The position numbers were made by a program, and so were the translations under genes. From Mycolicibacterium sp. CH28 (lineage in GTDB: Bacteria > Actinomycetota > Actinomycetes > Mycobacteriales > Mycobacteriaceae), in contig NZ_SRLQ01000021.1 in the NCBI RefSeq assembly GCF_004745805.1, forward strand, positions 1 to 64,000: a DNA stretch of 64,000 bases, written 5' to 3'. Every line of letters begins with the position of its first letter. Within the stretch, counting starts at the first letter, position 1. Positions 26,422 through 33,825 of this stretch are shown piece after piece. The notes beneath the pieces were generated by a model, which did not search any database, had not been told where the DNA came from, and saw nothing but the letters and a program-made list of their open reading frames with translations.

Positions 26422-26560
26422 AGTAGCGTTTTCTCAGCGCGGCTGGCGGATGGCGATGACGCAGGGTCACCAGGAAGTTTCAGCCAGGCCCAGTGCGAGC
26501 CGCCCGGTCCCAGCGACGACAAGCCGCAGGCGAACCGCCGGCGCACCTACCAATTCGCCG

Positions 26561-27208
26561 TCACGCCTCGGTTCGGGTGCGTGAGTGTGCGGCCAGAAAG
26601 TCGTCGACGATGCGGACGCACTGGTCACGGCTGATGGTGCAGAGTCCGGTCATGCGTGCGAAGACCAGCGGACCGACGAGCTGGCACTCAGCCAATTCGA
26701 GGTCGAATTCGTCAAGTTCTTCGCGAGCCTGGTCGCTCGACAGGATTTCGTCGAACGGTTTGCGGTATTGCTCGACGACCCTAGAACGCAGGCTGCCAGC
26801 CGGGCTGTCCTCATCTGCGGTGCCGTCAGCAGCAGGATCGGTGGGCCCAAGGGCGACCCAAGCCAGCGTGGTGACCTGGATCGGGGCATCGGCAAAGAGT
26901 GCGGCCTGCCGGCTGAGGATTTCAATCAGCCTCTGCCGCAGCGACCCCTCGTCGGGTGTCGGTGTAGTGACGTGCGGCAGCAGGCGCTCGAATGTGGCCG
27001 CCAGCAACTGTGATGAGCTTGCGAAATGCCGATAGAGGGTGGTGCGAGCCACCTTGGAGGCTTTGGTCACCGCGTCGATCGTGACGGCTTCGATTCCCCC
27101 GGTGGTGAGGAGTGCCGCCGCCGCGTCGAGCAGTCGGTTACGCGACCTGATCCGGCGGGGGTCGATGTCATCATCGTCGTCTGCGTATGCCGCCGGTTGA
27201 GTGCTCAC
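26561..27208 (-). CDS. TetR family regulator
   Basis: The 215-residue regulator has an acidic N-terminal tail (ADDDDDIDP) and a TetR HTH: NRLLDAAAALLTTGGIEAVTIDAVTKASKVARTTLYRHFASSSQLLAATFERL (about residues 24-76). The ligand-binding half is helical and of unknown specificity. It lies upstream of, and in the same direction as, the MceA gene, with the shared GAAACTGTT-containing block before each. It also diverges from the thioesterase at 27463. Autoregulation and control of MceA are likely inferences. Confidence 0.88.
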   Translation of the reverse strand: MSTQPAAYADDDDDIDPRRIRSRNRLLDAAAALLTTGGIEAVTIDAVTKASKVARTTLYRHFASSSQLLAATFERLLPHVTTPTPDEGSLRQRLIEILSRQAALFADAPIQVTTLAWVALGPTDPAADGTADEDSPAGSLRSRVVEQYRKPFDEILSSDQAREELDEFDLELAECQLVGPLVFARMTGLCTISRDQCVRIVDDFLAAHSRTRTEA

Positions 27209-27280
27209 TGCGTTGTCCCTTCGGAAAATGGGACCTGCGGGCGGCGTTTCCAGCAGGCGTCAAGGTATGGTACCAAGAGT

Positions 27281-27302
27281 AGCGTAGCGAAACTGTTCGT
27301 AG
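27281..27302. promoter_or_regulatory. GAAACTGTT-containing block upstream of TetR gene
   Basis: AGCGTAGC, then GAAACTGTT (27289-27297), then CGTAGG. It lies in the divergent gap between TetR (start 27208) and the thioesterase (27463) and matches the block at 26404-26430 base by base over most of its length. Confidence 0.45.
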
Positions 27303-27462
27303 GTTTGTCCGCGGTTACGGAGAACACCCTGGTCGGTAGGCATGGCCGTCGTGTCTACGCGGGAGGGTCTTGGTGCGTCCAGAAGCTGCCAAACGAAGGC
27401 TCGTTGCAGTTGCGGTGCGGGCCCGACGATATCGCGAATCAGTGCGAAACAAGGGGATGACG

Positions 27463-27984
27463 ATGGGTGACACAGCACATCCGGGGCCATATCTACTGCC
27501 TCCGCATACCTCGACGTGTACCGGGTGCGGGCCCGCGAATTCGCATGGATTGCAGCTGGTTGTCTATCGCGACGGTGACGAGGTCTACAGCGATGTGACG
27601 TTCGATGAGCGCCATATCGGCGCCCCAGGACTGGCGCACGGCGGCGCAGTAGCGACAGCCTGTGACGACGTACTGGGCTTCACGTTGTGGGTGGCCGGCA
27701 CGCCCGCGGTGACACGCAGTCTGACAGTGGAGTATCTGCGACCTGTCCCGTTGCACGAACCGCACAGGATTACTGCCCAGATCACCGGCCGCCAAGGACG
27801 TGCTCTTCACGTCAGCGGAACGGGAGTCAGTCACGATGGCATCACCCGGTTCACCGCCAGCGCAGTCTTCGTGACGGTGGGTGTCGATCATTTCGCTGCG
27901 CACGGCGACGTGAGCGGATTCGAGGACCTGTTTGATCGGCTAGCTGTACTGACCACGGACGTTGGTGACGGCGTGGCGTGGTGA
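27463..27984 (+). CDS. Hotdog thioesterase with IS-derived C-terminus
   Basis: The 173-residue PaaI/4HBT-like protein has CTGCGPANSHGLQL at the N-terminus and the hotdog helix GAPGLAHGGAVATACDDVLGFTLW, with the HGG loop and acidic residues. ATG 27463 lies six bases after AAGGGG. An IS481-family element begins at 27945, so the last dozen residues (VLTTDVGDGVAW) are encoded by the IS end. Removing the IS and one copy of GCTAGC would restore RLAGALHQPIGDHSV and a stop at 29078-29080. The conserved fold is upstream of the insertion, so activity may survive. Confidence 0.85.
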   Translation: MGDTAHPGPYLLPPHTSTCTGCGPANSHGLQLVVYRDGDEVYSDVTFDERHIGAPGLAHGGAVATACDDVLGFTLWVAGTPAVTRSLTVEYLRPVPLHEPHRITAQITGRQGRALHVSGTGVSHDGITRFTASAVFVTVGVDHFAAHGDVSGFEDLFDRLAVLTTDVGDGVAW

Positions 27985-29034
27985 CATGACGAAGACCTCC
28001 GAGTGAAGTGCGAGCTGTCTAGGAACGCTTTCACCAACCGGAGGTCTTCGTGTCCCACCGTAATGCCCCTTTGTCCGAAACCGGTCGTCTGAGGCTGGCT
28101 CGTTGCGTCGTTGAGGACGGCTGGCCGCTGCGTCGAGCCGCTGAACGCTTCCAGGTCTCGGTCACCACCACCTCTCGGTGGGCGACTCGATACCGCGAAC
28201 AGGGTGAGGCCGGCATGGCCGACCGCAGCTCACGGCCGCACCGCAGTCCGAATCAGACACCGACCCGCATCGAGCGGCGGATCATTAAAGTCCGGGTCCT
28301 GCGCCGGTGGGGACCAGCTCGCATCGGGTATCTGTTGGGCATTCACCCCTCCACGGTGCACCGGGTACTCACCCGCTACGGAGTGGCCAAGCTTCGGTGG
28401 CTGGACCGACCCACCGGACGTGTGATCCGCCGCATCGAAACCTCCCAGTGCGGGGATCTAGTGCATGTCGATGTCAAGAAGCTGGGCAAGATCCCCGCTG
28501 GTGGCGGCTGGCGGATGCTGGGCCGCACGATCGGCCAGCGCAACTCCCAGGCCGATAAAGGCTCTGGACTTCGCAGTAAGTACCGCCATCCCTTGCACGG
28601 TCACCACTTCCTCCACACGGCGATTGACGCACACTCCCGGCTGGCCTACTCAGAACTGTTGCCCGATGAACGCAAAGAGACCGCGGCAGGCTTTTGGCTA
28701 CGCGCCAACGCCTGGTTCGCCGAATGCGGCATCCCCGTGCGGAACGTGTTGACCGACAACGGGTCCTGCTACCGCTCTCACGCCTTCCGTGAGGCCTTAG
28801 GCGACGTTGAACACCGTCGCACGCGCCCTTATCGGCCGCAGACAAACGGCAAGGTCGAACGCTTCCACCGGACCCTGGCCGATGAATGGGCCTACGCCCG
28901 GCTCTACACCAGCGACGCCGAACGCTGCGCCCAGTTCCCGATCTGGCTGCACACCTACAATCACCACCGCGGCCACACCGCACTCGGCGGTCAACCACCC
29001 GCCAGCCGCGTACCTAACCTCTCAGGTCAGTACA
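27945..29034 (+). mobile_element. IS481-family insertion sequence
   Basis: This 1090-bp element starts TGTACTGACC (27945-27954) and ends GGTCAGTACA (29025-29034), perfect 10-bp terminal inverted repeats that continue imperfectly inward. It is flanked by GCTAGC on both sides (27939-27944 and 29035-29040), read as a 6-bp target duplication. It carries one transposase gene, interrupts the thioesterase coding region, and lies inside the larger integrated element. Confidence 0.9.
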
Positions 29035-29039
29035 GCTAG
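28050..29039 (+). CDS. IS481 family transposase
   Basis: The 329-residue DDE transposase has an N-terminal HTH (LARCVVEDGWPLRRAAERFQVSVTTTSRWATRYREQG) and a second HTH (IGYLLGIHPSTVHRVLTRYG). The rve-type catalytic core has the first Asp in GDLVHVDVKKLG, the second in VLTDNGSCYRS and the Glu in NGKVERFHRTLADEW. The GTG start at 28050 follows GGAGG. The frame runs to a stop that uses the right target duplication (TAG within GCTAGC), so the last codon and stop depend on the insertion site. It appears intact. Confidence 0.93.
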   Translation: MSHRNAPLSETGRLRLARCVVEDGWPLRRAAERFQVSVTTTSRWATRYREQGEAGMADRSSRPHRSPNQTPTRIERRIIKVRVLRRWGPARIGYLLGIHPSTVHRVLTRYGVAKLRWLDRPTGRVIRRIETSQCGDLVHVDVKKLGKIPAGGGWRMLGRTIGQRNSQADKGSGLRSKYRHPLHGHHFLHTAIDAHSRLAYSELLPDERKETAAGFWLRANAWFAECGIPVRNVLTDNGSCYRSHAFREALGDVEHRRTRPYRPQTNGKVERFHRTLADEWAYARLYTSDAERCAQFPIWLHTYNHHRGHTALGGQPPASRVPNLSGQYS

Positions 29040-29096
29040 CCGGCGCGCTTCACCAACCAATTGGTGATCACAGCGTCTGAGCGTGGCGTTGGCAGC

Positions 29097-29724
29097 ATGG
29101 CTTCGAAGTTGAGGCAGCATCGCCCCGATAGGGCGGCCGACCTTGGCGGTGTCGACACGTACCGCCGTAACAGTGCAGTAGATGCCGCGATGATGCTGGC
29201 AGTTAGCGGCGGTTACGAGGCTGTGCACGTTCGCGCGGTGGCCGCGCAGGTCGGAATCGGCGTCAGCACGCTGTACCGGTACTTCCCCTCCAAGATCCAC
29301 CTCTTGGTGTCGGCGTTGACCCGCGAGTTCCAAGAGTTTGGAAACAGCCGCGATTGGACCGTCACCGCGTCGACACCGCGCGAACGCCTTCGCTTGCTCG
29401 TCGACTGCCTGCACACCGAATGGCAACCAAGACCCGCGCTTGACCGAGGCGGTGACGCGCGCCTTCGTCCTCGCCGACCACACCGCCGCCGCAGCCACCG
29501 ATGAAGCGATCGACGTCATTGAAGGTCTGCTGGCAAGGACTTTGAGCGGCGGCGAGCCCACGGTCAGAGACCAGCGACTAGCGGGGCTGATCGCTGATGT
29601 GTGGCTTGCCAATTTGGCGGCGTTCAGCAGTGGGCGAATATCGGGTGAAGTCGCTCGGGATCGAATCGATAGGGCCATCGACCGCTTTGTGGACGCCACT
29701 CATGGCGATCCCGAAGTGGGCTGA
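29097..29724 (+). pseudogene. KstR-like TetR regulator, frameshifted
   Basis: The N-terminal frame (from ATG 29097) reads VDAAMMLAVSGGYEAVHVRAVAAQVGIGVSTLYRYFPSKIHLLVSALTREF, very close to the HTH of the steroid-catabolism repressor KstR. Around 29420-29435 the frame breaks. The next frame continues the same family as RLTEAVTRAFVLADHTAAA, then DVIEGLLARTLSGGEPTVRD and LAGLIADVWLANLAAF, to the stop at 29722-29724. A one-base indel explains this. The product would be truncated after the DNA-binding half. KstR normally represses cholesterol/steroid catabolic genes and responds to steroid-CoA ligands. Confidence 0.82.
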
Positions 29725-29735
29725 GAACCTGTTCT
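29724..29735. promoter_or_regulatory. KstR-type operator core
   Basis: AGAAC-CT-GTTCT is a perfect inverted repeat and matches the core AGAACnnGTTCT of known KstR sites. It lies at the end of the KstR-like pseudogene. The outer bases of the full motif are not conserved, so binding is uncertain. Confidence 0.4.
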
Positions 29736-29892
29736 TGATAACAGTAGAGAAAGTTCTCACAGCCTCGATCCGATAGGCATTTTTCGGTCCGTGGTGGCGG
29801 ACGGGAGCGCCAGCGGACGGGAGCCGCCGCGGCGTGGATCTTTCGCCCAAATCGCGTCGGTGCTGTGTCGGGCACATTCGTAGACTTGCATC

Positions 29893-30432
29893 GTGGTGAC
29901 GGACGCGGCACGTGCACGGGCGATCGCCGAGGAGCGACTGGCCGATCTGCCGCATCGGTGGGCCCATGTCTGCGGAGTCGCGGCGACGGCGGAGCGATTG
30001 GTCGTCGGCTTGGGCGCCATGGATGCCGACGCGGTGGTGGCTGCCGCGTGGCTTCACGATGTTGGCTATGCGCCGTCAGTTCGATCGACTGGTTTCCACC
30101 CCGTCGACGGCGCAGTGTTCGTCCGCGACGAGGGCTTTCCCGCAGTGGTGGTCTCGCTGGTGGCCTATCACACGGGCGCGGTGTTCGAGGCGCGGGAGCG
30201 CGGCCTCTTAGACGCGCTGGCCGAGTTCACGGCACCTCCGTCGTTGTTACTAGACGTGCTGACGTGCGCGGACTTGACCACTGGCCCGCAGGGCTCGCCT
30301 GTGCGAGCTGAAGATCGAGTCACGGAGATCCTGTCGCGTTACCCCGATGGGGATCCTGTGCATCGTGCGATCGAGCGGGCGGCGCCGAGCCTGTTGGCGG
30401 CGGCAGCACGAGTTAGTGCCTCCGCCGGCTAG
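29893..30432 (+). CDS. HD-domain phosphohydrolase
   Basis: The 179-residue metal-dependent HD hydrolase has the expected ligands: His in HRWAHVCGVA, the HD pair in AAWLHDVGYAP and a distal Asp in LTCADLTTGP. Such proteins cleave phosphate esters of nucleotides. The GTG start is at 29893, with a second GTG following. It converges on the NUDIX gene, 16 bp between stops. HD, NUDIX and HTH genes recur next to rep/tra modules of actinomycete elements, as I recall, so it is listed as element backbone. Confidence 0.85.
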   Translation: MVTDAARARAIAEERLADLPHRWAHVCGVAATAERLVVGLGAMDADAVVAAAWLHDVGYAPSVRSTGFHPVDGAVFVRDEGFPAVVVSLVAYHTGAVFEARERGLLDALAEFTAPPSLLLDVLTCADLTTGPQGSPVRAEDRVTEILSRYPDGDPVHRAIERAAPSLLAAAARVSASAG

Positions 30433-30448
30433 AGACGACCTTGCCGGG

Positions 30449-30919
30449 CTACCCGAGGTATGGGCTGTCGCGGCGTTGAAGGTAGTGCTGAATGCGCAGC
30501 CGCATCGAGGGGTGGACGTCCAAAGATGCAAGTTCGCCTGGTGACGTCCAGGCGATGTCGGTGCTTTCCGAGTCGACTCGCAACTGTCCACCGAGCAGCC
30601 GGGTGGTGAAGCACAGCGAGAACTGTTGACGGACTTCACCGTCGGCGTAGGCCATAACGTGGCGAGGATTGGTGTAGACGCCGATGAGTCCGCTGATCTC
30701 GACGTCGAGACCGGTTTCCTCTTTCACTTCACGAACCGCCGCGTCGACGATGGATTCGCCCAATTCCATTGCGCCACCCGGCAATGCCCAAAGGTTATTG
30801 TCGCGGCGGCGAATTAGCACGATGCGATCATGTGAATCGGTGACGACGGCGGTAGTGGAGGGCACCACACTGTTTGCGGCTGGCGCGTGGGGATCGTTGT
30901 AGTAGTCGGTCCGGGCCAT
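30449..30919 (-). CDS. NUDIX hydrolase
   Basis: The 156-residue NUDIX pyrophosphohydrolase has the Nudix box GGAMELGESIVDAAVREVKEETGLDVE, matching Gx5Ex7REUxEExGU with the metal-binding glutamates intact. ATG 30919 is preferred over the upstream frame to 31009, which overlaps the HTH gene. It lies 20 bp after the HTH regulator on the same strand and is probably cotranscribed with it. The substrate (a nucleotide diphosphate derivative) is unknown. Confidence 0.9.
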   Translation of the reverse strand: MARTDYYNDPHAPAANSVVPSTTAVVTDSHDRIVLIRRRDNNLWALPGGAMELGESIVDAAVREVKEETGLDVEISGLIGVYTNPRHVMAYADGEVRQQFSLCFTTRLLGGQLRVDSESTDIAWTSPGELASLDVHPSMRLRIQHYLQRRDSPYLG

Positions 30920-30939
30920 ACGGTTCTCCAATCGGCAGG

Positions 30940-31659
30940 TCAGGCGTGCGTGGGTAATGGTTGGGCGGTGTTCCACACCCGTTCGAAAGAGAGTTGGTGA
31001 TCGCGCCACAGCTCGGGCGCGTCGTCACGTCGAATAAAGAGGACGGGATTGTCGCTGGCGGGAGCACCGTATAGGTGCGGGTTGGCAATCAGGGTGTTGT
31101 CCGCGCGGAACATCGACGTGTACAGCGGTGTGGCGTGTGTGCGCACCTCCAAGCCTGGGGCGTCGGCGAGTGAAGCCAATCGTGCGAGTGTGATCTGGCA
31201 GCGAGCTGCTAGAACTGAGCCAATCGTCTCCTCTTCCCCGCGTTGGCTTACCGCAGCGCAATCGGGATCACCCACGATGAAGCGAATGGCGACTCCGCGT
31301 TCGGCCGCGACTGCGAGCGTTGAGCAGAACCTGGGAATGCCGTCGAAGAGGAAGGTGCCCCCGTAGACCAGGATGTCGATCTGCTCGGCGGCGCCGCCGA
31401 ACAGTTGGGTCCACACGGCGACAGGGACGTCCGCGCGGCTTCGGTACACACTGACCGCGACCGTGCCGGTACCAGGTGGGCGCAGGGTGGGAAAGATGTC
31501 TGGCCACAGCGTCTGCGGATCACAGCCCAGTGCGTCGGCGGTGGCGCGCGCGTTGACCGCCTGGGGCAGTGATTCACCCCTGACCCAGCGGCCCACCGTC
31601 TTGACGTCGACACCGGCGGCTGTTGCGAGTCTGGCTTCGCTGAAACCCTTTTCACTCAT
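30940..31659 (-). CDS. HTH regulator with C-terminal PLD-like or sensor domain
   Basis: The 239-residue protein has an N-terminal XRE-like HTH (FSEARLATAAGVDVKTVGRWVRGESLPQAVNARATADALGCDPQTLWPDIF) and a C-terminal domain that I read as related to a domain fused to HTHs on actinomycete elements (IDILVYGGTFLFDGIPRFCSTLAVAAERGVAIRFIVGDPDC). The in-frame sequence before ATG 31659, PNHALTTR, looks like the usual family N-terminus. No start codon is available for it before a TAG, so the N-terminus may be shortened by mutation. It is divergent from pra/tra/rep and is a good candidate for the element's repressor. Confidence 0.75.
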   Translation of the reverse strand: MSEKGFSEARLATAAGVDVKTVGRWVRGESLPQAVNARATADALGCDPQTLWPDIFPTLRPPGTGTVAVSVYRSRADVPVAVWTQLFGGAAEQIDILVYGGTFLFDGIPRFCSTLAVAAERGVAIRFIVGDPDCAAVSQRGEEETIGSVLAARCQITLARLASLADAPGLEVRTHATPLYTSMFRADNTLIANPHLYGAPASDNPVLFIRRDDAPELWRDHQLSFERVWNTAQPLPTHA

Positions 31660-31777
31660 TCGCGTCGTCAGTGCGTGGTTAGGAACAGGTAGCTTCTCGA
31701 TCTGCTCATGCTAGGAGCGCGGTGCCAGCGTTAGCGACGCCCAAAGCACAAAAGTTGGCGCGCGATTGTCGTCCGAG

Positions 31778-31843
31778 TGTCCGCGTTGTCCAGGCGTCTG
31801 TCCGCTTTGTCTAACTGATGCCCTGGGAATGTCCGAGTTGTCC
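31778..31843. repeat. Three TGTCCG-nn-TTGTC repeats upstream of pra/tra/rep
   Basis: TGTCCGcgTTGTCC (31778-31791), TGTCCGctTTGTCT (31799-31812) and TGTCCGagTTGTCC (31830-31843) are in the same orientation, starting 21 and 31 bp apart, so all lie on one face of the helix. A partial copy, GTCCGAGTGTCC, precedes them. The array sits in the 243-bp divergent gap between the HTH gene and the Pra-like gene. This is the expected place for operators of the element repressor or activator. Confidence 0.65.
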
Positions 31844-31902
31844 GCCTGAACTGGTGGTCGCGGCCGAGCGGTCGCGAGAAAACAGCAGGAAGGACAGTTG
31901 GA

Positions 31903-32286
31903 ATGAAACTACGTATTAACACCGGCGGTGTGTCATTTGTGTGCACGCGGGCACCCGAACAGCGGATCGCGTTTGACACCGGCCAGCCGAAGCTGGATCG
32001 CGAGACGGGTCTGCCGCTGTGGCAGGTCCAGGTGATGGCGCTGGACTCCACGGGCGGCGACGTCATCACCGTGACGGTTGCCGGCGACCCGAATGTGACG
32101 GTCGGGCAGCCGATCCACATCGAGGGCTTGGTTGCCCTGCCGTGGAGCCAGGACAGTCGCAGCGGAGTCGCGTTCCGCGCTGAAGCGATCCGCGCTTCAG
32201 GTGCACCACTGGCGGGAGTCGTTGCCGCACCTCGGAATGCGTCACCGAGCGGCGTACCCGGCGGCACGAGCAAGCCGGCCGCCTGA
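31903..32286 (+). CDS. Pra-like activator of element replication/excision
   Basis: The 127-residue protein resembles the Pra family of pSAM2-type elements: LDRETGLPLWQVQVMALDSTGGDVITVTVAG followed by PIHIEGLVALPWSQDSRSGVAFRAEAIRASG. Pra activates replication, integration and excision genes in Streptomyces elements. The fold appears to be a small beta barrel. ATG 31903 follows AGGAAGGACAG. It is first in a plus-strand run of pra, tra, rep, xis and int. The assignment is from remembered sequence pattern plus position, so it is moderate. Confidence 0.6.
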   Translation: MKLRINTGGVSFVCTRAPEQRIAFDTGQPKLDRETGLPLWQVQVMALDSTGGDVITVTVAGDPNVTVGQPIHIEGLVALPWSQDSRSGVAFRAEAIRASGAPLAGVVAAPRNASPSGVPGGTSKPAA

Positions 32287-32397
32287 CCCTTTCGTCGAGT
32301 GGGCGCAGCACCGCAACACCAAGAGACGGTGGTGCTGCGCCCGCTCGGCCGAAGCCTCTCCTTACCCCGATCCCGCAAGCCTGCCGGAAGGTCTGCC

Positions 32398-33825
32398 ATG
32401 CCTGGCCACCCACGAGCTCACCGCTCCAACCGCTCTCTTCCGAACCACTCGGACTCCGATGACATTGCCCTCCGTGCAGCCACGGCGCTTGGCAAAGCGA
32501 CTGCTGCGCTGGTATGGGCGTCGGTGTTGTTTCCGATGATCAGCATTCCGGCCATCACAAGCGTCTGGATGGCCGTCACTTGCGGTCCCTTGGTCGGCCT
32601 CTTGGCGGCGATCTGGTCGGCTCTCGCATTGTTCAGCTGGTTTCTGTTATCCCCCCAAACGTTCCGTCAGTGGGTGACGGTACGTCTGCGGGTCCAGTGG
32701 CGCACATGGGGTATCTATCGAGGCCGATGGGCCACGGTCTGCACGCTGTGTGGCCTGACCGCCGGTCTCGACGGTCACGTCATGGTGCCGATTCTGCGTT
32801 CGGTGACGATCGGTGTCACGAGCGACGTTCTCGAGGTACGCATCCTCACGGGCCAGTCGTTGGCCGACTGGCAATCCCGAGGTGACGCGTTAGCCGAAGC
32901 GCTGAGCGCCCAGCGGGTGACCATTCGCTCGACCCGACCGGGCTCGATCCGCATCACCGCCCATCACGGCGATCCGCTGACGACACCCATCCAACTTCCT
33001 CGTCCGGCCAGGGGCACCACACCGGACCTGTCCCGCCTGTGGGTGGGGCTCACCGAGGCCGGTGAGCGTTGGCGCCTACCGCTACTGGGACAGCACATCT
33101 TGGTCGCAGGCGCGACCGGCTCGGGCAAGGGCTCGGTGCTTTGGTCAATCATTGCCGCCGTCGGCCCCGCCGTGCGGGCGGGCTGCGCACGCCTCGTCGT
33201 CGTAGATCCCAAGGGAGGGATGGAGTTCGGGCGCGGACAAGTGTTGTTCACCTCGCTCGCCCATGACAACGGTGAACAGACACTCGCTGCGCTGCGGGCG
33301 GTTGTCGCGGTGATGCAGAAACGTGCGCAACGGCTGCGGGGGAAGACTCGGCTTCACACTCCGAGTGTCTCCGCACCACTGATTGTATTGATTATCGACG
33401 AAATCGCCTCGCTGACTGCCTATCTCGGGGACCGCAGAACACGCGCCGAGGTTGAGCAGCTGCTGGGGCTGCTGCTGTCCCAGGGCCGCGCAGTCGGTAT
33501 CTCGGTGGTCGCCGCGGTACAGGACCCGTCTAAAGATGTTTTGCCCATCCGGCAGCTCTTCTCCATCCGGGTCGGGCTGCGCATGAGTGAAGCCACCCAG
33601 ACCGCGATGGTGCTCGGAGCCGCCGCCCGAGAAGCCGGCGCCTTGTGTGATGGAATCTCCACCGGTACTCCCGGTGTCGGTTACGTCTGCACTGACGGCA
33701 ACGCTGAACCGTTGCGAGTTCGGGCCTTCCACGTCACCGATTCCGCCATTGATGATCTCGTCGCTCGCTTTGCCCCCACAAGAGCGCATCCTCGGACCGC
33801 CGAGACTGAAGGTCGCCAGTCGTGA
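32398..33825 (+). CDS. FtsK/SpoIIIE-type DNA translocase (TraSA-like transfer protein)
   Basis: The 475-residue protein has two or three N-terminal membrane helices (LVWASVLFPMISIPAITSVW and PLVGLLAAIWSALALFSWFLL) and a RecA-like FtsK motor. Walker A is GATGSGKGS (around residue 244), Walker B is LIVLIIDEIASL and LLSQGRAVGISVVAAVQDPSKD follows. Proteins of this type pump double-stranded DNA between mycelial cells during AICE/plasmid transfer. ATG 32398, with GGAAGG six bases upstream, is preferred; the frame is open from GTG 32299. Its stop overlaps the GTG of rep (GTGA). Confidence 0.9.
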   Translation: MPGHPRAHRSNRSLPNHSDSDDIALRAATALGKATAALVWASVLFPMISIPAITSVWMAVTCGPLVGLLAAIWSALALFSWFLLSPQTFRQWVTVRLRVQWRTWGIYRGRWATVCTLCGLTAGLDGHVMVPILRSVTIGVTSDVLEVRILTGQSLADWQSRGDALAEALSAQRVTIRSTRPGSIRITAHHGDPLTTPIQLPRPARGTTPDLSRLWVGLTEAGERWRLPLLGQHILVAGATGSGKGSVLWSIIAAVGPAVRAGCARLVVVDPKGGMEFGRGQVLFTSLAHDNGEQTLAALRAVVAVMQKRAQRLRGKTRLHTPSVSAPLIVLIIDEIASLTAYLGDRRTRAEVEQLLGLLLSQGRAVGISVVAAVQDPSKDVLPIRQLFSIRVGLRMSEATQTAMVLGAAAREAGALCDGISTGTPGVGYVCTDGNAEPLRVRAFHVTDSAIDDLVARFAPTRAHPRTAETEGRQS

